Below are positions 35,181 through 45,360 of a DNA stretch of 64,000 nt, one piece after another. Position numbers and translations under genes: made by a program. The notes under the pieces were generated by a model. It did no database searches, was not told where the DNA came from, and saw only the letters and a program-made list of their open reading frames with translations. Origin of the DNA: Capsicum annuum (lineage: Eukaryota; Streptophyta; Magnoliopsida; Solanales; Solanaceae); the NCBI RefSeq assembly GCF_002878395.1, contig NC_061120.1, positions 100,240,810-100,304,809 of the forward strand, given 5' to 3'. The first letter of the stretch is position 1, and each line of letters opens with the position of its first letter.

Positions 35181-36380
35181 ATGCCTTCCTAAAATCTGAC
35201 AGTCATAGAAAATCTGCAAAAATCTTTGTCCCACCTAAGGAAAATATGAAGGGAACTCACCGTGTTTATGGACTGTACACCCGATCAAGGGTCCTTACTC
35301 CTGACTATACTCTCCACATTGGGTTCTACCAATTCCTACTAATCTCTTCTAGCTTCTTAAGCTAGTGACACTTACGTCCCATTAACCTTGGGAGATATTT
35401 CTCATATGAAGTTCTATTAGTCTATTTATATGCTTGCCCAACTGGTGGTAGCTTAGACTCGTCAACCTGATCATGTTGGTCATAAAGTTATTTTATTTGA
35501 GGTCACCTGGGCTGACTAGTTTATGAGGTTAAATCTCCCAACCTTTACGGGCTCTAAGGTTGAGGAGGATCCTCAAAGGTTATTAATGAGATGGAGAAGA
35601 TTTTTAGGGTTATGTATGTTACTGATTTTGAAGGTGTGGAGTTTGTTACCTATCAGTTGAAGGATATAGATTGCCAATGGTATGAGGAGTGGAAAGCGAT
35701 AAGGGGTGATGATACTAAGTAGGCAATGTAGAATGACTTTTCAGGTAATTTTCTTCATTACTTCTTTCCTTAGATGTTGAGGGAAGCTAAGGCCGAATAG
35801 TTTGTGAACTTGAAGTAGGGGAAGATGAGTATGAAATAGTATGCCCTAAAATTTTAGAAGTTGTCCCGTTAAGATCTGGAGTTAGTTTCTAAGATGAGGT
35901 CCAGAATAAGGAAGTTTGTTTTTGGGTTGTCCCGTGATTTAGTACTGGAATGTAAGGCTACTATGTTGAATAATGATATGGACATCTCTAGGATGGTGGT
36001 TTATATGTAGCAGGTGGATGATGAGACAAAAAGTAGGTAGAGATGGGAAAGAGATAGAAAAAGTAGTTCAGATATTCGAAGTAGGGTGCAGGTCAGCAAA
36101 AAAGTAGGAATGATGGTAGACAGTGGACCAAGAAGAATATTGGGGAAGTTCTTATTCGATGGGTAGTGCTTCTTATCCTAAGCCCTTAGGTGATCATCAT
36201 TTTTAGTCTAGCAGTAGTCCTAAACCACAGGGTGCCCAGACTTAGGCTAGTGGAACTCAGTCAGCCCCACTTTATACTCCTTGCCAATTTTGTGGTCGTC
36301 TTCACCATGGTTATATTGAGGATAGGAGGAATTTGTGTTTCAATTTTAGTTAGCCTAGTCATTTGCAGTAAAATTTTCCT
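35181..36380 (+). pseudogene. gag: Element C gag, stops and frameshifts
   Basis: ATG at 35181 (MPS then stop) is the probable old start. Recognisable pieces across frames are NLPTFTGSKVEEDPQR near 35530, then the DDTKQA-like and FVNLKQGKMS-like segments near 35710-35830, then LVLECKATMLNNDMD near 35942. A degraded knuckle, CQFCGRLHHGYIE, lies near 36280. The chance frame at 36190-36459 overlaps the knuckle in another phase. The gene is dead. Confidence 0.75.
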
Positions 36381-36478
36381 CTTGCTAAAGTTTCCACTAG
36401 AGCTAATAAGGTTTTGGTCGCAACTTCTTTGTCTCCAACTCCTAAGGGTACCACTTTAAGTACCGACACTCGCCAAAA

Positions 36479-37090
36479 TTGTGTATGCACTTGCTACCTA
36501 TCAAGAATTTGAGGCAGCCCTCGATGTTGTCACTGGTATGTCACATCTCTTTTCTTGTGATGTTTATTATTTCTCTTGATACGTGTTCAACCCTATATTA
36601 TGTGACCCCTTATATGGCTAGTTTTGGTCCTGAAAATATTTTTAACCTACTTATCATTTCCACACCGCTGGGTGATTCTATTATTGCTAAAAAATCTATA
36701 AGGGTTGTGTGGTGTCTACCTTTCATAAGAAGACATTGGTGGATTTTTATAGAACTTTATATAGTGGATTTTGATGTAATCTTGGGTATAGATTGGCCTC
36801 ATTCGTTCTATGCTTATTTGGACTATAGGACCCGAAAGGCTAGTTTTTATTTTGCTAATGAATTAGTGATTGAATGGAAGGGGAGTTCCTTAGTGCACAA
36901 GGGGAGGTTGATTTCCTATCGTAGATCTCACAGGTTAATTTCCAAGGGGTATTTGTATTATTTAGTTTGGGTTAAGGATTCTAGCTCTGAAATTCCCTCT
37001 TGCAATCTGTCCGTGTGTTTAATAAATTTCCTAAAGTATTTCTCGATGATCTTTTTGGAATTCCTCCTGATAGGGAAATATATTTTGTGA
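36479..37090 (+). pseudogene. pol: Element C protease and RT linker
   Basis: This is a 203-codon open stretch. The active-site region reads SLDTCSTLYYVTPYMA near 36570-36617; the Asp is kept but the usual DPGST turn is DTCST. DFDVILGIDWPHSFYAYLDY follows near 36769, then ANELVIEWKG and LISKGYLYYLVWVKD, the standard linker to RT. Near 37000 the frame leaves the family pattern, marking a frameshift. Confidence 0.8.
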
Positions 37091-37099
37091 TTGATATTT

Positions 37100-37800
37100 T
37101 ACCTGATAACCACCCCATTTTTATTCCTCCTAATATGATAGCTCCGGATAAACTAAAATAGCAGTTAAAGGATTTTCTTAGCAAGTGTTTTATCTGTCCT
37201 AGTGTTTCTTTGTAGGGTGCTCCTGAACTCTGCATGTGAAAGAAGAATCAGTCTCTTTGGATGTGTATAGACTATCATTAGTTGAAGAAGGTTACAATGA
37301 AGAATAGGTATCCTTTTCCTATAATTGATGATCTTTTCGACTAGATTTAGGATGCTAAGTGTTTCTCTTAGATTGATCTTCATTCCAACTATCATCAGTT
37401 GAAAATTAGGGAGGTTGATATCCTTAATACTTCTTTTTGGACTTGGTACAACCATTATGAGTTCTTGGTTATGTCATTTGGGTTGACTAATGCTCTGGCT
37501 ACTTTCATAGATCTTATAAATTAGGTGTTTAGGCAATCTAGATTTGTTTGTTATTGTCTTTATTAATGACATCGTAGTATACTCTAAGAGTGAGGGAGAT
37601 CATGCCGATCACCGTTGAAATGTGTTGCAATCTCTTAAGGACCAAAAGTTGTATGCATAGTTTTCTAAGTATGAATTTTGTCTAAGTGTTATGATTTCTC
37701 TTGGGCCTATTATTTCTAGTATGGGGATCAAGGTGGATCCACGAAAAGTTGAGGTAGTTAAAAATAGCCTAGACCCACGACCCCAACAATCATTAGGAGC
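37100..37800 (+). pseudogene. pol: Element C reverse transcriptase, heavily decayed
   Basis: RT segments are scattered over frames: a KELK/QLKDFL-like start near 37150, the SLWMCIDY equivalent near 37250, [17 protein letters not shown] near 37460, and IVFINDIVVYSKSEGDH near 37553-37603. The catalytic FIDD box reads FIND at 37559-37570, the same Asp-to-Asn change as in element B. At least a dozen stops are present. An Asp-Pro-Arg-Lys-Val segment near 37736 marks the thumb region. Confidence 0.8.
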
Positions 37801-38190
37801 TTTTTGGGTTTGGCAAGCTTCTATAGGAGGTTTATGGAGTTTTTTCTGTTTATTGCTGCCCCACTGACAAAATTAACTCTAGAAAAAGTTTTGTTTTTGT
37901 GGTCTGATGCTTATGAGGTTAGTTTTCAGAAATTGAAGGATAAGTTGGTTTCTACACTAGTTTTGACCCTAGCTAAGGGTACTGATGGATTTGTGTTGTG
38001 CTGTAATGTATCCCGTGTGGGACTAGGTTATGTGTTGATGTATCATGGCAAGATTTTAGCCTATGCTTCCAGGTAGCTTAAGGTTCATGAGAGAAATTAC
38101 CCGACTGACGACCTAGAGTTTGCAGCTGTGGTTTTTGCTTTAAAGATTTAGCATCATTATCTGTATGGGGTGCATATGGATATCATGACT
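37800..38190 (+). pseudogene. pol: Element C RNase H, truncated
   Basis: The open stretch 37804-38076 begins LGLASFYRRFMEFF-like and reaches DGFVLCCNVSRVGLGYVL, where the first catalytic Asp is Asn (CNVS near 38001). After a stop, NYPTDDLEFAAVVFAL and YLYGVHMDI follow to about 38190. The sequence then jumps to the integrase segment LKEIYWWNN. About 0.5 kb present in element B (RNase H end and linker, 28750-29250) is missing. Confidence 0.8.
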
Positions 38191-38990
38191 TAAAGGAAAT
38201 CTACTGGTGGAATAATATGAAGAGATATATCGTGAAAATTATGGCTAAGTGTAAGGTTTGTCAGCAAGTCAACGTTGAGAATTTGAGGCCTGGTGACATA
38301 TATCAAGAGATAGAATTACCTATGTGGAAGTGGGAGATGAATAATATGGGATTTGTTATAGGTCTTCTGCAGTATAGCAATCAACATAATTCTATTTGGG
38401 TCATTATGAATAGAATAACAAAGTCAACTCACTTCTTGTATATGAGGACTAACTACTCAGGGGAGGATTATGCTAAGTTGTTCATTAAGGAGATAGTTAA
38501 GTTGCATGGAGCGTCTAATTCCATCATTTCAGACCGAGGTACAAAGTTCTCTTCTCACCTCTAGTGTTCTTTTTAACAATGTTTGGGTACTCAGGGGAAC
38601 CTTAGCATCTCTTTCCACCCTCACATGGATGGACAGGAAAAACTGATCATTCAGACCTAAGGGACTGTCTGATTGACTTTAAGCATAGATTGGTTGACCA
38701 TTTGCCTCTTATTGAGTTTGCTTACAATAATAGTTAACATTCTAGTATTCAAATGGCTACTTTTGAGGATCTCTATAGTAGAAGGTGTAGGTCTCCTATT
38801 GGGTGGTTTGAGGTAGGTGAGATTGGGTTGTGTGGCCCTAACTTGGTTCACCAATCCATAGAGAAGGTGAAGATGATTAGCAAAAGACCTAAGACTGCTC
38901 AAAGTTTCCAAAAGACTTATGCAGACGTTAGCAGAAGGAGTTGGAGTCTGAGGTTAGTGATTGAGTGTTCTTGAACGTTTCTCCTATGAA
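38190..38990 (+). pseudogene. pol: Element C integrase, catalytic site broken
   Basis: The open stretch 38217-38564 holds the CxxC of the zinc finger (KCKVCQQ) and the core. NMDF has become NMGF (first Asp lost), while ISDRGTKFSSHL keeps the second Asp. After a stop, FHPHMDGQ (near 38616) leads into a decayed Glu region, then PLIEFAYNN, and at 38753-38974 LYSRRCRSPIGWFEVGE and SIEKVKMISKR. SPMKGVMRFGK follows near 38984. It is dead. Confidence 0.82.
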
Positions 38991-39169
38991 AGGAGTCATG
39001 AGGTTTGGGAAGTAGGGGAATCTCATTCCCTCTAAATAGGTCCATATTAGAGTATAAGGAGAATTGGTAATGTTGCGTATAAGATTGATTTACTAGCAAG
39101 TTTGGCGTCCATTCATTCTATTTTCCATGTGTCTATGCTAAAAAAGTGTGTGGGTGACCTTCTTTGATA

Positions 39170-39387
39170 GTTCCTATTGAGAATGTCAGTGTTTCGGATT
39201 CTTTATCTTAAGAAAAGGTCCTAATTGAGATATTGGATATGCAAGTTCGTAGGTTGAGGACGATGGACGTAGCTTCGGTGAAGGTCCTTTGGAGAAATCA
39301 AAAGGTGTAAGTATCTACATAAGAAGCTAATTAAGATATAAGAATCAAGTACCCATTCTAGTTCCCAACGTTGGATGAAAATGCTTA
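39170..39387 (+). pseudogene. pol: Element C chromodomain, with stops
   Basis: Visible segments are VSDSLS, IEILDMQVRRLRTMDV, ASVKVLWRNQKV and YPF then FPTLDENA, ending TAA-like at 39386-39388. Stops replace residues in the WE(A)E region (for example TAAG near 39309 and AAGAAGCTAATTAAG). It is a group-II chromodomain like that of element A. Confidence 0.78.
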
Positions 39388-39502
39388 AGTTATGATTTCC
39401 CTTCTCCCTTTTATCGTATTTTGAATTTGTCCTTAGATTCTACTGCATTTTAGCCATTGTTGTGCTAAAAAGGTCCTAACTCCTCATTCGGGGATGAATG
39501 AT

Positions 39503-39517
39503 CCAAAGGGGGGATAA
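39503..39517 (+). promoter_or_regulatory. Polypurine tract of element C
   Basis: CAAAGGGGGGATAAT directly precedes the TGTAAGACC start of the 3' LTR. Confidence 0.8.
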
Positions 39518-39694
39518 TGTAAGACCCCATAAAATTTCAACAATTTTATTTTTGACCCTCCCATGAGCATAACATCAATTTCTGACTTGAATTATGATTA
39601 GGGATCTTAAAAGGGTTTTTTGGGAAAGTTTTGGAATTTTTGGAAGGAGTTCGGCTCTATTTTGGGACCTCGAGCTAGTAAGTCCCACTGTAGC
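39518..39694 (+). repeat. Element C 3' LTR, first part
   Basis: TGTAAGACCCCATAAAATTT and the following 170 bp align with 20653-20830. It is cut after ACTGTAGC by element D and resumes at 53571. Confidence 0.88.
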
Positions 39695-39824
39695 TGACAT
39701 GCCCCAAAAACGGCACATGTCGTATGGGTACCCAAGAACATATGAACTGCAGGTCTCCCCGTTAACCCAACCTATTCATCTTCACAACGACCACAAGGGT
39801 CGGATGAATGCCGACCTGATAATA
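39695..39824 (-). repeat. Element D 3' LTR, end portion left of the LINE
   Basis: It begins TGACATGCCCC on the plus strand and matches 50286-50415 of the other LTR. It stops at GATAATAA, where the LINE tail starts. Confidence 0.85.
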
Positions 39825-40199
39825 ACAACAACACTAACAATAGACCCAGTATATTCCCATAAAGTGAGGTCTAGAGAGGGCAAAATGTACGCAGTCCATA
39901 CCACTACCTCCGAGAAAGTAGAGAGGCTATTTCCGATAGACCCTCGGCTCAAGATAGAGAATAATATACCAAGGTCGTAATGAGACATGAAATAGGATGT
40001 ATATCATAACAGAGATAAGAGATAAGAAATAATAACCCTCAATATCATAGAAATAGGACATAAGAGGAATACGAACAATACGAAATAGGGGAACAGAAAA
40101 CGGATACCCATGTAATAGTAACATTCACTCAAAGACCTAATACACCTACCACACCCAAACACTCCTAACACCAAGCCATAACCTACACACTCACACTAG

Positions 40200-41700
40200 C
40201 CGTCTTCCCTAATCCGCGCCCTCCACACCTTCCTATCTAGGATCATGTCCTCAGTAATCTGAAGCAGCTCCATGTCATGCCTAATCACCTCCCTCCAATA
40301 TTTATTTGGCCTGTCTACTCTTCCTGAAACCATCCAAATCTAGCCTCTCACACCTCTGAATTGGGGCATCCGTGCCCCTCCTCATCATATGCCCAAACCA
40401 TCTCAACCTTCCTTCTTGCAACTTGTCCTCCACCGAGGCCACTCCCACCTTCTCCCGGATAACCTCATTCCTAATTTTATCCTCTCTAGTAAAGCAACAC
40501 ATTCAATGAAATATTCTCATTTCCACCGCCTTAAATCTTTGAATATGAGAGTTCTTAACTGGACAACACTTCGCTCCATACAGCATAGCCAGACGGACAA
40601 CCACTCTATAGAATTTGCCATTAAGCTTAAGGGTCACCTTCTTATCACACAACACTCCTGAGGTAAGCCTCCACTTCATCCAACCTGCTCCAATACGTTT
40701 AGAGATATCCTCATCAATATCTCCATTTACCTGAATCATAGACCCAAGAATACCTAAAACTATCTTTCTTACAAACATCCTGAGAATCCAACCTCACCAC
40801 CACACCATCCTTCTGACTTGAGTCACTAAACTTGCATTCCAAATACTCTATCTTGGACCTACACAACCTGAACCCCCTTAGATAACAGGTTTTGCCTCTT
40901 AACCTCAAATTTCTCATTCACACTCCCCGCGTCTCATCAATCAGCACTAAATCATCCGTAAATAACATACACCATGACACCTCACCTTGAATACTCAGCA
41001 TCAACACGTCCATCACCAGTGCAAAAAAGAACGGGCTAAGAGTCGATCCTTGATGCAAATCTCTCTCGACCAGAAAATGCCCTGAGTCTTCTCTTGTTGT
41101 CCTCACCCGAGTCTTTCCTCCATAGTACATATCCATAATAGCTCTGATGTATGCCATCGAAACTCCTCTCACCTCTAAGCATCTCCAAAGGACCTCCTTA
41201 GGGACTTTGTCGTACGCCTTCTCCAAATTGATGAAGACCATGTGCAAATCCCTCTTTTTTCCCTATACTACTCCACCAATCTTCTCACCAGGTGGATTGC
41301 CTCTATCATCGAGCGACTAGGCATAAAACCAAACTGATTCTCCAAAATAGACACTACCCTCCTCAATCTTCGCTCAACCAACCCCTCCCAATTCTTGATA
41401 GTGTGACTCAACAGATTAATACCCCTATAGTTGTTGTAACTCTGAACGTCACCCTTGTTTTTATATATGGAATCATCGTACTCCATCTCCAAGCCTCCGA
41501 CATTCTCATGGTCTTGAAAATGGCGTTGAACAAATCAGTCAACCACCTTAAGCCTTTCCTACCAGCATACTTTCAAAAATCCACCGAAATCTCGTTAGGC
41601 CCCGTCACCCTACCTCTCTGCATCCTACGAATAGACTCTTTGACCTCTTCTACCTTAAAACGTCTATAGTAACTGAAATCACAGCTCTCCTCCGAGCACT
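40200..41700 (-). pseudogene. LINE reverse transcriptase, frameshifted
   Basis: Minus-strand pieces in order: 41492-41268 with YNNYRGINLLSHTIKNWE and NQFGFMPSRSMIEAIHL; 41247-40918 with [31 protein letters not shown] and [14 protein letters not shown]; 40917-40714 with [16 protein letters not shown]; 40778-40503; and 40502-40302 with [15 protein letters not shown] and [11 protein letters not shown]. The last two are one frame split by a TGA. The catalytic box LFTDDLVL (family form FADD) keeps both Asp residues, but the first catalytic Asp of FIDLEKAYD is Asn. It would reverse-transcribe LINE RNA at a nicked target; it is inactive. Confidence 0.88.
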
Positions 41701-42428
41701 ATAACTCCCCTAACACAATGTCTCTGTTCCTCTCCTTATTTAAAAGTCTATCAAAATACTCCTTCCATCTCTTCTTAATATAGCCATCTTCCACCTAAAC
41801 TCTACCGTCCTCCCCCGTAATGCACTTCACTTGATTGAGGTCATGCCCCTTCCTCTCCCTAGCCTTAGAAAGCTTATACAACCTATTCACCTCCCCTATC
41901 TTCTAACACTACATACAAACTCTCAAATAATGTTATCTTAGCAGCTGTAACCACTAAATTAGCCTATTTTCTTGTAACTTTTTACACTTCTCATTTACCC
42001 GCTTCTCCTATTTATCTTTACTCCCAATAAAATTAAGATACGCCCCCTTCTTGATATCCACTTTCTTCTTAACTTCTTCATTTCACCACCAGTCTCCCTT
42101 ATGTCATCCTGTCTGACCCCTCGAAACCCCCAACACCTCTTTAGCCATCTTCTAGATGCAGCTGGCCGCCTTATCCCACGTGACATCTACATCCCCCCTA
42201 CATACCTATACCCCTATTCCCTCCACCTTCTCCTTTAACTCTAGAGCAGTAATTGGCATTAATCCAGCCCACTTAATTTTAGTTCACCTCTCTCCAACCC
42301 TACTCTTCTTTCTCTTCTTGATAAATAAGTCCATCACCAGAAACCTGTGCTGAGTCGAAAGATGTTCACTTAGAATGACTTTACAATCCTTACAAAGAAC
42401 CCCATTCCCCTTCCAAAGTAGTAGAAAG

Positions 42429-43110
42429 TCAATCTGAGTCTTGGCTGATGCGCTTCAGAAAGTAATAAGGTAATCCCCCTTCTTTGGGAAGCTCGAATTC
42501 ACAACCACCAGCCCAAAATCCTTTGCAAATTACAATAGAGAACCCCCTTACCATTTTTGTCACCGAAACCAAACCTCTATGCGCCTCATCATAACCTCCC
42601 ATAAAAACTCCAATGTGCCCGTTGAAGTCCTCTGCTATGAAAATCTTCTTTAAGCTAGGCACGCTTCATCCAAAGCCTCCCAAAAACTCGCTTTCACCTC
42701 CTCTCGCAAGTCCACATGTGGCATATAACACTACATACATGCATTGTAAACCCCCCAATGATCAACTTAATCATCATCAGCCTATCACTTACCCTCTTAA
42801 CCTCCACCACCTGCCCTCTCAGCTTCTCATCCACTAAGATGCCCACTTCATTATGATGCTTGTCACTGCCTGAGTACCACAACTTGTACCTATCCACATC
42901 CCTGGCCTTAGAACCTACCCACTTAGTCTCCTGAACACATGCAATATTAATCCTCCCCTTATTAAGAATCTTTACCAACTCTACGGACTTACCCTGAAGG
43001 GTCCCTATGTTCCAAGACCCTACCCTCATCCTATCTTCTCTCACCTCTTGCCTAACATTTCCACCTCTCCCCGAACTATCATAAACACCTAGCCTATGTC
43101 TCCTACCCAC
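42429..43110 (-). pseudogene. LINE endonuclease domain (apurinic-type), frameshifted
   Basis: The open stretch 43110-42694 begins MGRRHRLGVYDSSGRGG and contains MRVGSWNIGTLQGKS (Asn of the active site), NIACVQETKW (catalytic Glu) and KLWYSGSDKHHNEVGIL. A frameshift near 42715 breaks the SVYAP segment. The next stretch, 42662-42429, has DFNGHIG, the Asp-Asn metal site. The final His-containing SDH motif is not clear. In life it would nick the target DNA for target-primed reverse transcription. Confidence 0.87.
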
Positions 43111-43932
43111 CCCTGCCCTCCCCTTTGCCTCTTCCTAAAACCGCCCCAAACCCCAACTCCCTCAACTCCTTCGGATATGACCCTACTCTATTTTCAACCC
43201 CCACAGCCACTACTCAATAATCGTAACAAAGCCCCAATAGACCAGCAGACAGACTGAAAAATAAAGATAACAATAATATGAAAATAGTAGGTGAACAACA
43301 GATATTCATGAGAATACACTGTCCCACTAATAAGCTAGCCGGGCACAACTATTATCATAGAAACAAGTAGCAGACAAACAATAAAATAATAATGAAAAAT
43401 ATTAAAACAACACAATACACGGGAACTAAAAATGTAAGGTGTAACTAGATAAATAGGTTCAGATGTCACCGGATTACTGCTTTTGCTGGTTATGACAGTG
43501 TTGAGTTCCAAAAAGGGTTGCCAAAATAGAGCTATTGCAAAGAGGTCGTAGGGCGTCGCCGAAAATATTGCTGGAGCGTCTTCTTTGTTGTTGCTGGAAT
43601 CTGGTCACCAATTGTCATTAGGCTAACTGTTTTAACTTATTCTAGTCGGTACTGACCCTACGCTGTTGTTGGAGTTAAGCCGGTAAAAAACCTAGATATG
43701 CCGATGATAGTAGATTCAATGTGGAAAAGAAGACTCAAAGTAGAGAGTGAGCCAGGGGAGAGAAAAATTTTGGGGAGAGAATGATCCTTTACCTGTTCCG
43801 ACGCATTAGCTCCATCGCTGATGTCGAAGTCGGTGGTCTCTAGAAAATGACCATTTGTCAAGAACATTAAGGGGTTAGCCAGAAGGAGAGAGAATGTCTA
43901 GTCTTTAAATGTTCTTGAAAAATCTCTTAAAA
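43111..43932 (-). other. LINE 5' leader
   Basis: No coding frame is recognised except the short approach to the endonuclease start. The part next to the ORF (43110-43190) is GC-rich and matches the usual context of these RTE ORFs. The true LINE 5' boundary could lie anywhere from about 43200 to 43932, since there is no reference copy in the window. Confidence 0.45.
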
Positions 43933-44012
43933 TGACAGCTGTGGGATTTGAACCCACACCCTTTTGAACTAGCGCCTAAATCTAGTGCCTTAGACCACTC
44001 GGCCAAACTGTC
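43933..44012 (-). tRNA. tRNA-Leu(UAG), cytosolic type, possibly functional
   Basis: The 80-nt minus-strand sequence folds as a class II tRNA. The acceptor is GACAGTT with AGCTGTC plus discriminator A, and the D region is TGGCCGAGTGGTCTAAGGC. The anticodon loop is TTTAGGC with anticodon TAG, and there is a long variable arm. The T arm is GTGGG-TTCAAAT-CCCAC. A and B box promoters (TGGCCGAGTGG, GGTTCAAATCC) are intact, and TTTT follows within a few bases of the 3' end as a Pol III terminator. The closing pair of the anticodon stem is A-G instead of A-U, the one structural doubt. It differs clearly from plastid tRNA-Leu. Confidence 0.85.
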
Positions 44013-44032
44013 AGATAAAGAATAGTAGAATT

Positions 44033-44106
44033 CGCTAGAGGAAGGGGTTGAACCTTCGACTTTACGGTTAATAGCTACACGCTCTAACCAACTTAGCTAC
44101 TCTAGC
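44033..44106 (-). tRNA. tRNA-Asn-like, anticodon mutated to AUU, probable pseudogene
   Basis: The 74-nt minus-strand sequence matches plant tRNA-Asn over the D arm (TAGCTAAGTTGGTTAGAGCG) and keeps perfect acceptor (GCTAGAG with CTCTAGC, discriminator G) and T stems (GAAGG with CCTTC). The anticodon stem is weakened (one mismatch and two wobble pairs), and the anticodon reads ATT where GTT is expected, so it is likely a pseudogene. It lies 20 bp upstream of the tRNA-Leu in the same direction. Its 5' end is only about 2 bp from where the LTR of element D resumes. Confidence 0.75.
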
Positions 44107-44381
44107 TTCTAAGGCGAATAGACAGTACTTAGACAATAACTAACATTTCATTAATGCTAATAGTCTAGCCAAAATACCCAAGTCCACAGTCATCCACAAA
44201 ACCTCTATCAAACTAAAAACAATAATATATCGGGACAAGCCCCCGACAATAGCCAAGTACCAAATCTATACTAGTCTAGGACATAGAGTGATGAGACTAT
44301 GAAAAGTAGATCTTATGGATTATGGAAGATCAACACTTCAAGGTCAATGGACAAATCCTCTCGAACACCTGTTCACTACGT

Positions 44382-44414
44382 AGAAGAAGAAGAAGAAGAA
44401 GAAGAAGAAGAAGA
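44382..44414. repeat. (GAA)11 microsatellite
   Basis: Eleven AGA/GAA units. The same site in the other LTR of element D (50701-50712) has four, so the tract expanded after insertion. The Arg-rich open frame across it is an artefact. Confidence 0.95.
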
Positions 44415-45013
44415 TGTTCTAGACCCTATGTCGCGTGGGGAAATAGCATTCGAAGTTGGTTAGCGGTTGTAGCGCTAGCATGTAACCCAAGGATAAGGAT
44501 AAAATAACATCATCATTCAATAACAAGTCAATATATAATATTCAATCATATTCATACACTTATCCTTACATATAGATATATTACATACCAACAAGACATC
44601 AAGGCTTATCAATATTTTTAATTCTTCAGTCATGAGACATAAAGTGGAGGACTTTAACATTTCATACTTAGGTTCAAACTGATCCTTATTAGGCATATAA
44701 CTTTAATCACATTCTCAAACACATACTCATACACGTATACATACACGACATGTTCATATTATTCTTCCAAAGGAACATCAAGACTTACCAAGTATTCTCA
44801 ATTCATTCATTCATGTGACATGGAGTGAAGAACTTCTAATCTTCCACCTTACCAATTTTATAACCTTAAGGTTCTTCGTTACATAAATCAAAAGAGATCG
44901 AAACCCAAACCAACTCAACCAACACACTACCTTTGACCAAGTCAACCAAGTTAACTAATTCAACCAATTTTATTAGACAGGGGGGGGGGACTCGGGCCAC
45001 AAGAAATCTCTTT

Positions 45014-45360
45014 GGACTAGGAACTCAAATCACTAGCCATCTCATCGGACTTGAAACTCAAATCACTAGCTATTTCATTAGTAACTCGCTGGTTCATTAG
45101 ACTAGGAACTCAAAACACTAGTTATTTCACCGATCTAAGAACTCGAATCACTAGTCTTTTCATTTGAAGAGGTACTTTAACCACAAGAGATCTCGTTAGA
45201 CTAGGAACTTAAATCACTAGTCATATCGCTGGTCTAGGAACTCAAATCAATAGCCATGTCATTAGATGAGGAACTCAAATCACCTATCATTTCATAGGAC
45301 TTGGAACTCGAATCACTAGTCATATCATTAGATAAGGAACACAAATCGCTCATCGTTATT
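45014..45360. repeat. Tandem array of about 33 bp in LTR D (left copy)
   Basis: About ten degenerate units follow the pattern GACTAGGAACTCAAATCACT then AG(T/C)CAT(A/T)TCATT. Unit length is 32-34 bp, with one longer unit near 45070-45100. The array is shared with the other LTR at 51241-51575, so it predates insertion of element D. Confidence 0.8.

Larger units (their letters stand above)
39825..43932 (-). mobile_element. RTE-type LINE inserted in the LTR of element D
   Basis: Reading the minus strand, a leader (about 43932-43120) precedes one decayed ORF with an endonuclease domain (43110-42430) and a reverse transcriptase (41500-40200). It ends at 39825-39843 in a short TTG-rich tail (TTGTTAGTGTTGTTGTTATT), typical of plant RTE elements. 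At about 4.1 kb it is near full length. The insertion removed about 20 bp of the LTR relative to the intact copy at 50418-50437, and I see no clear target duplication. The 5' end adjoins two tRNA genes. Confidence 0.85.

Noticed and set aside
40389..42837. Plus-strand open frames opposite the LINE (for example 41292-41669)
   Set aside because: They are shadows; the minus strand carries the endonuclease and reverse transcriptase motifs.
44033..44106. Fully functional tRNA-Asn
   Set aside because: The anticodon has changed from GTT to ATT and the anticodon stem is weakened, so it is called tRNA-like, probably a pseudogene.
44322..44507. Arg-rich open frame
   Set aside because: It is the translation of the GAA microsatellite within an LTR.
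45014..45360. Possible CRISPR-like array
   Set aside because: Units are contiguous and degenerate with no unique spacers, and the setting is a plant LTR. It is a tandem minisatellite.
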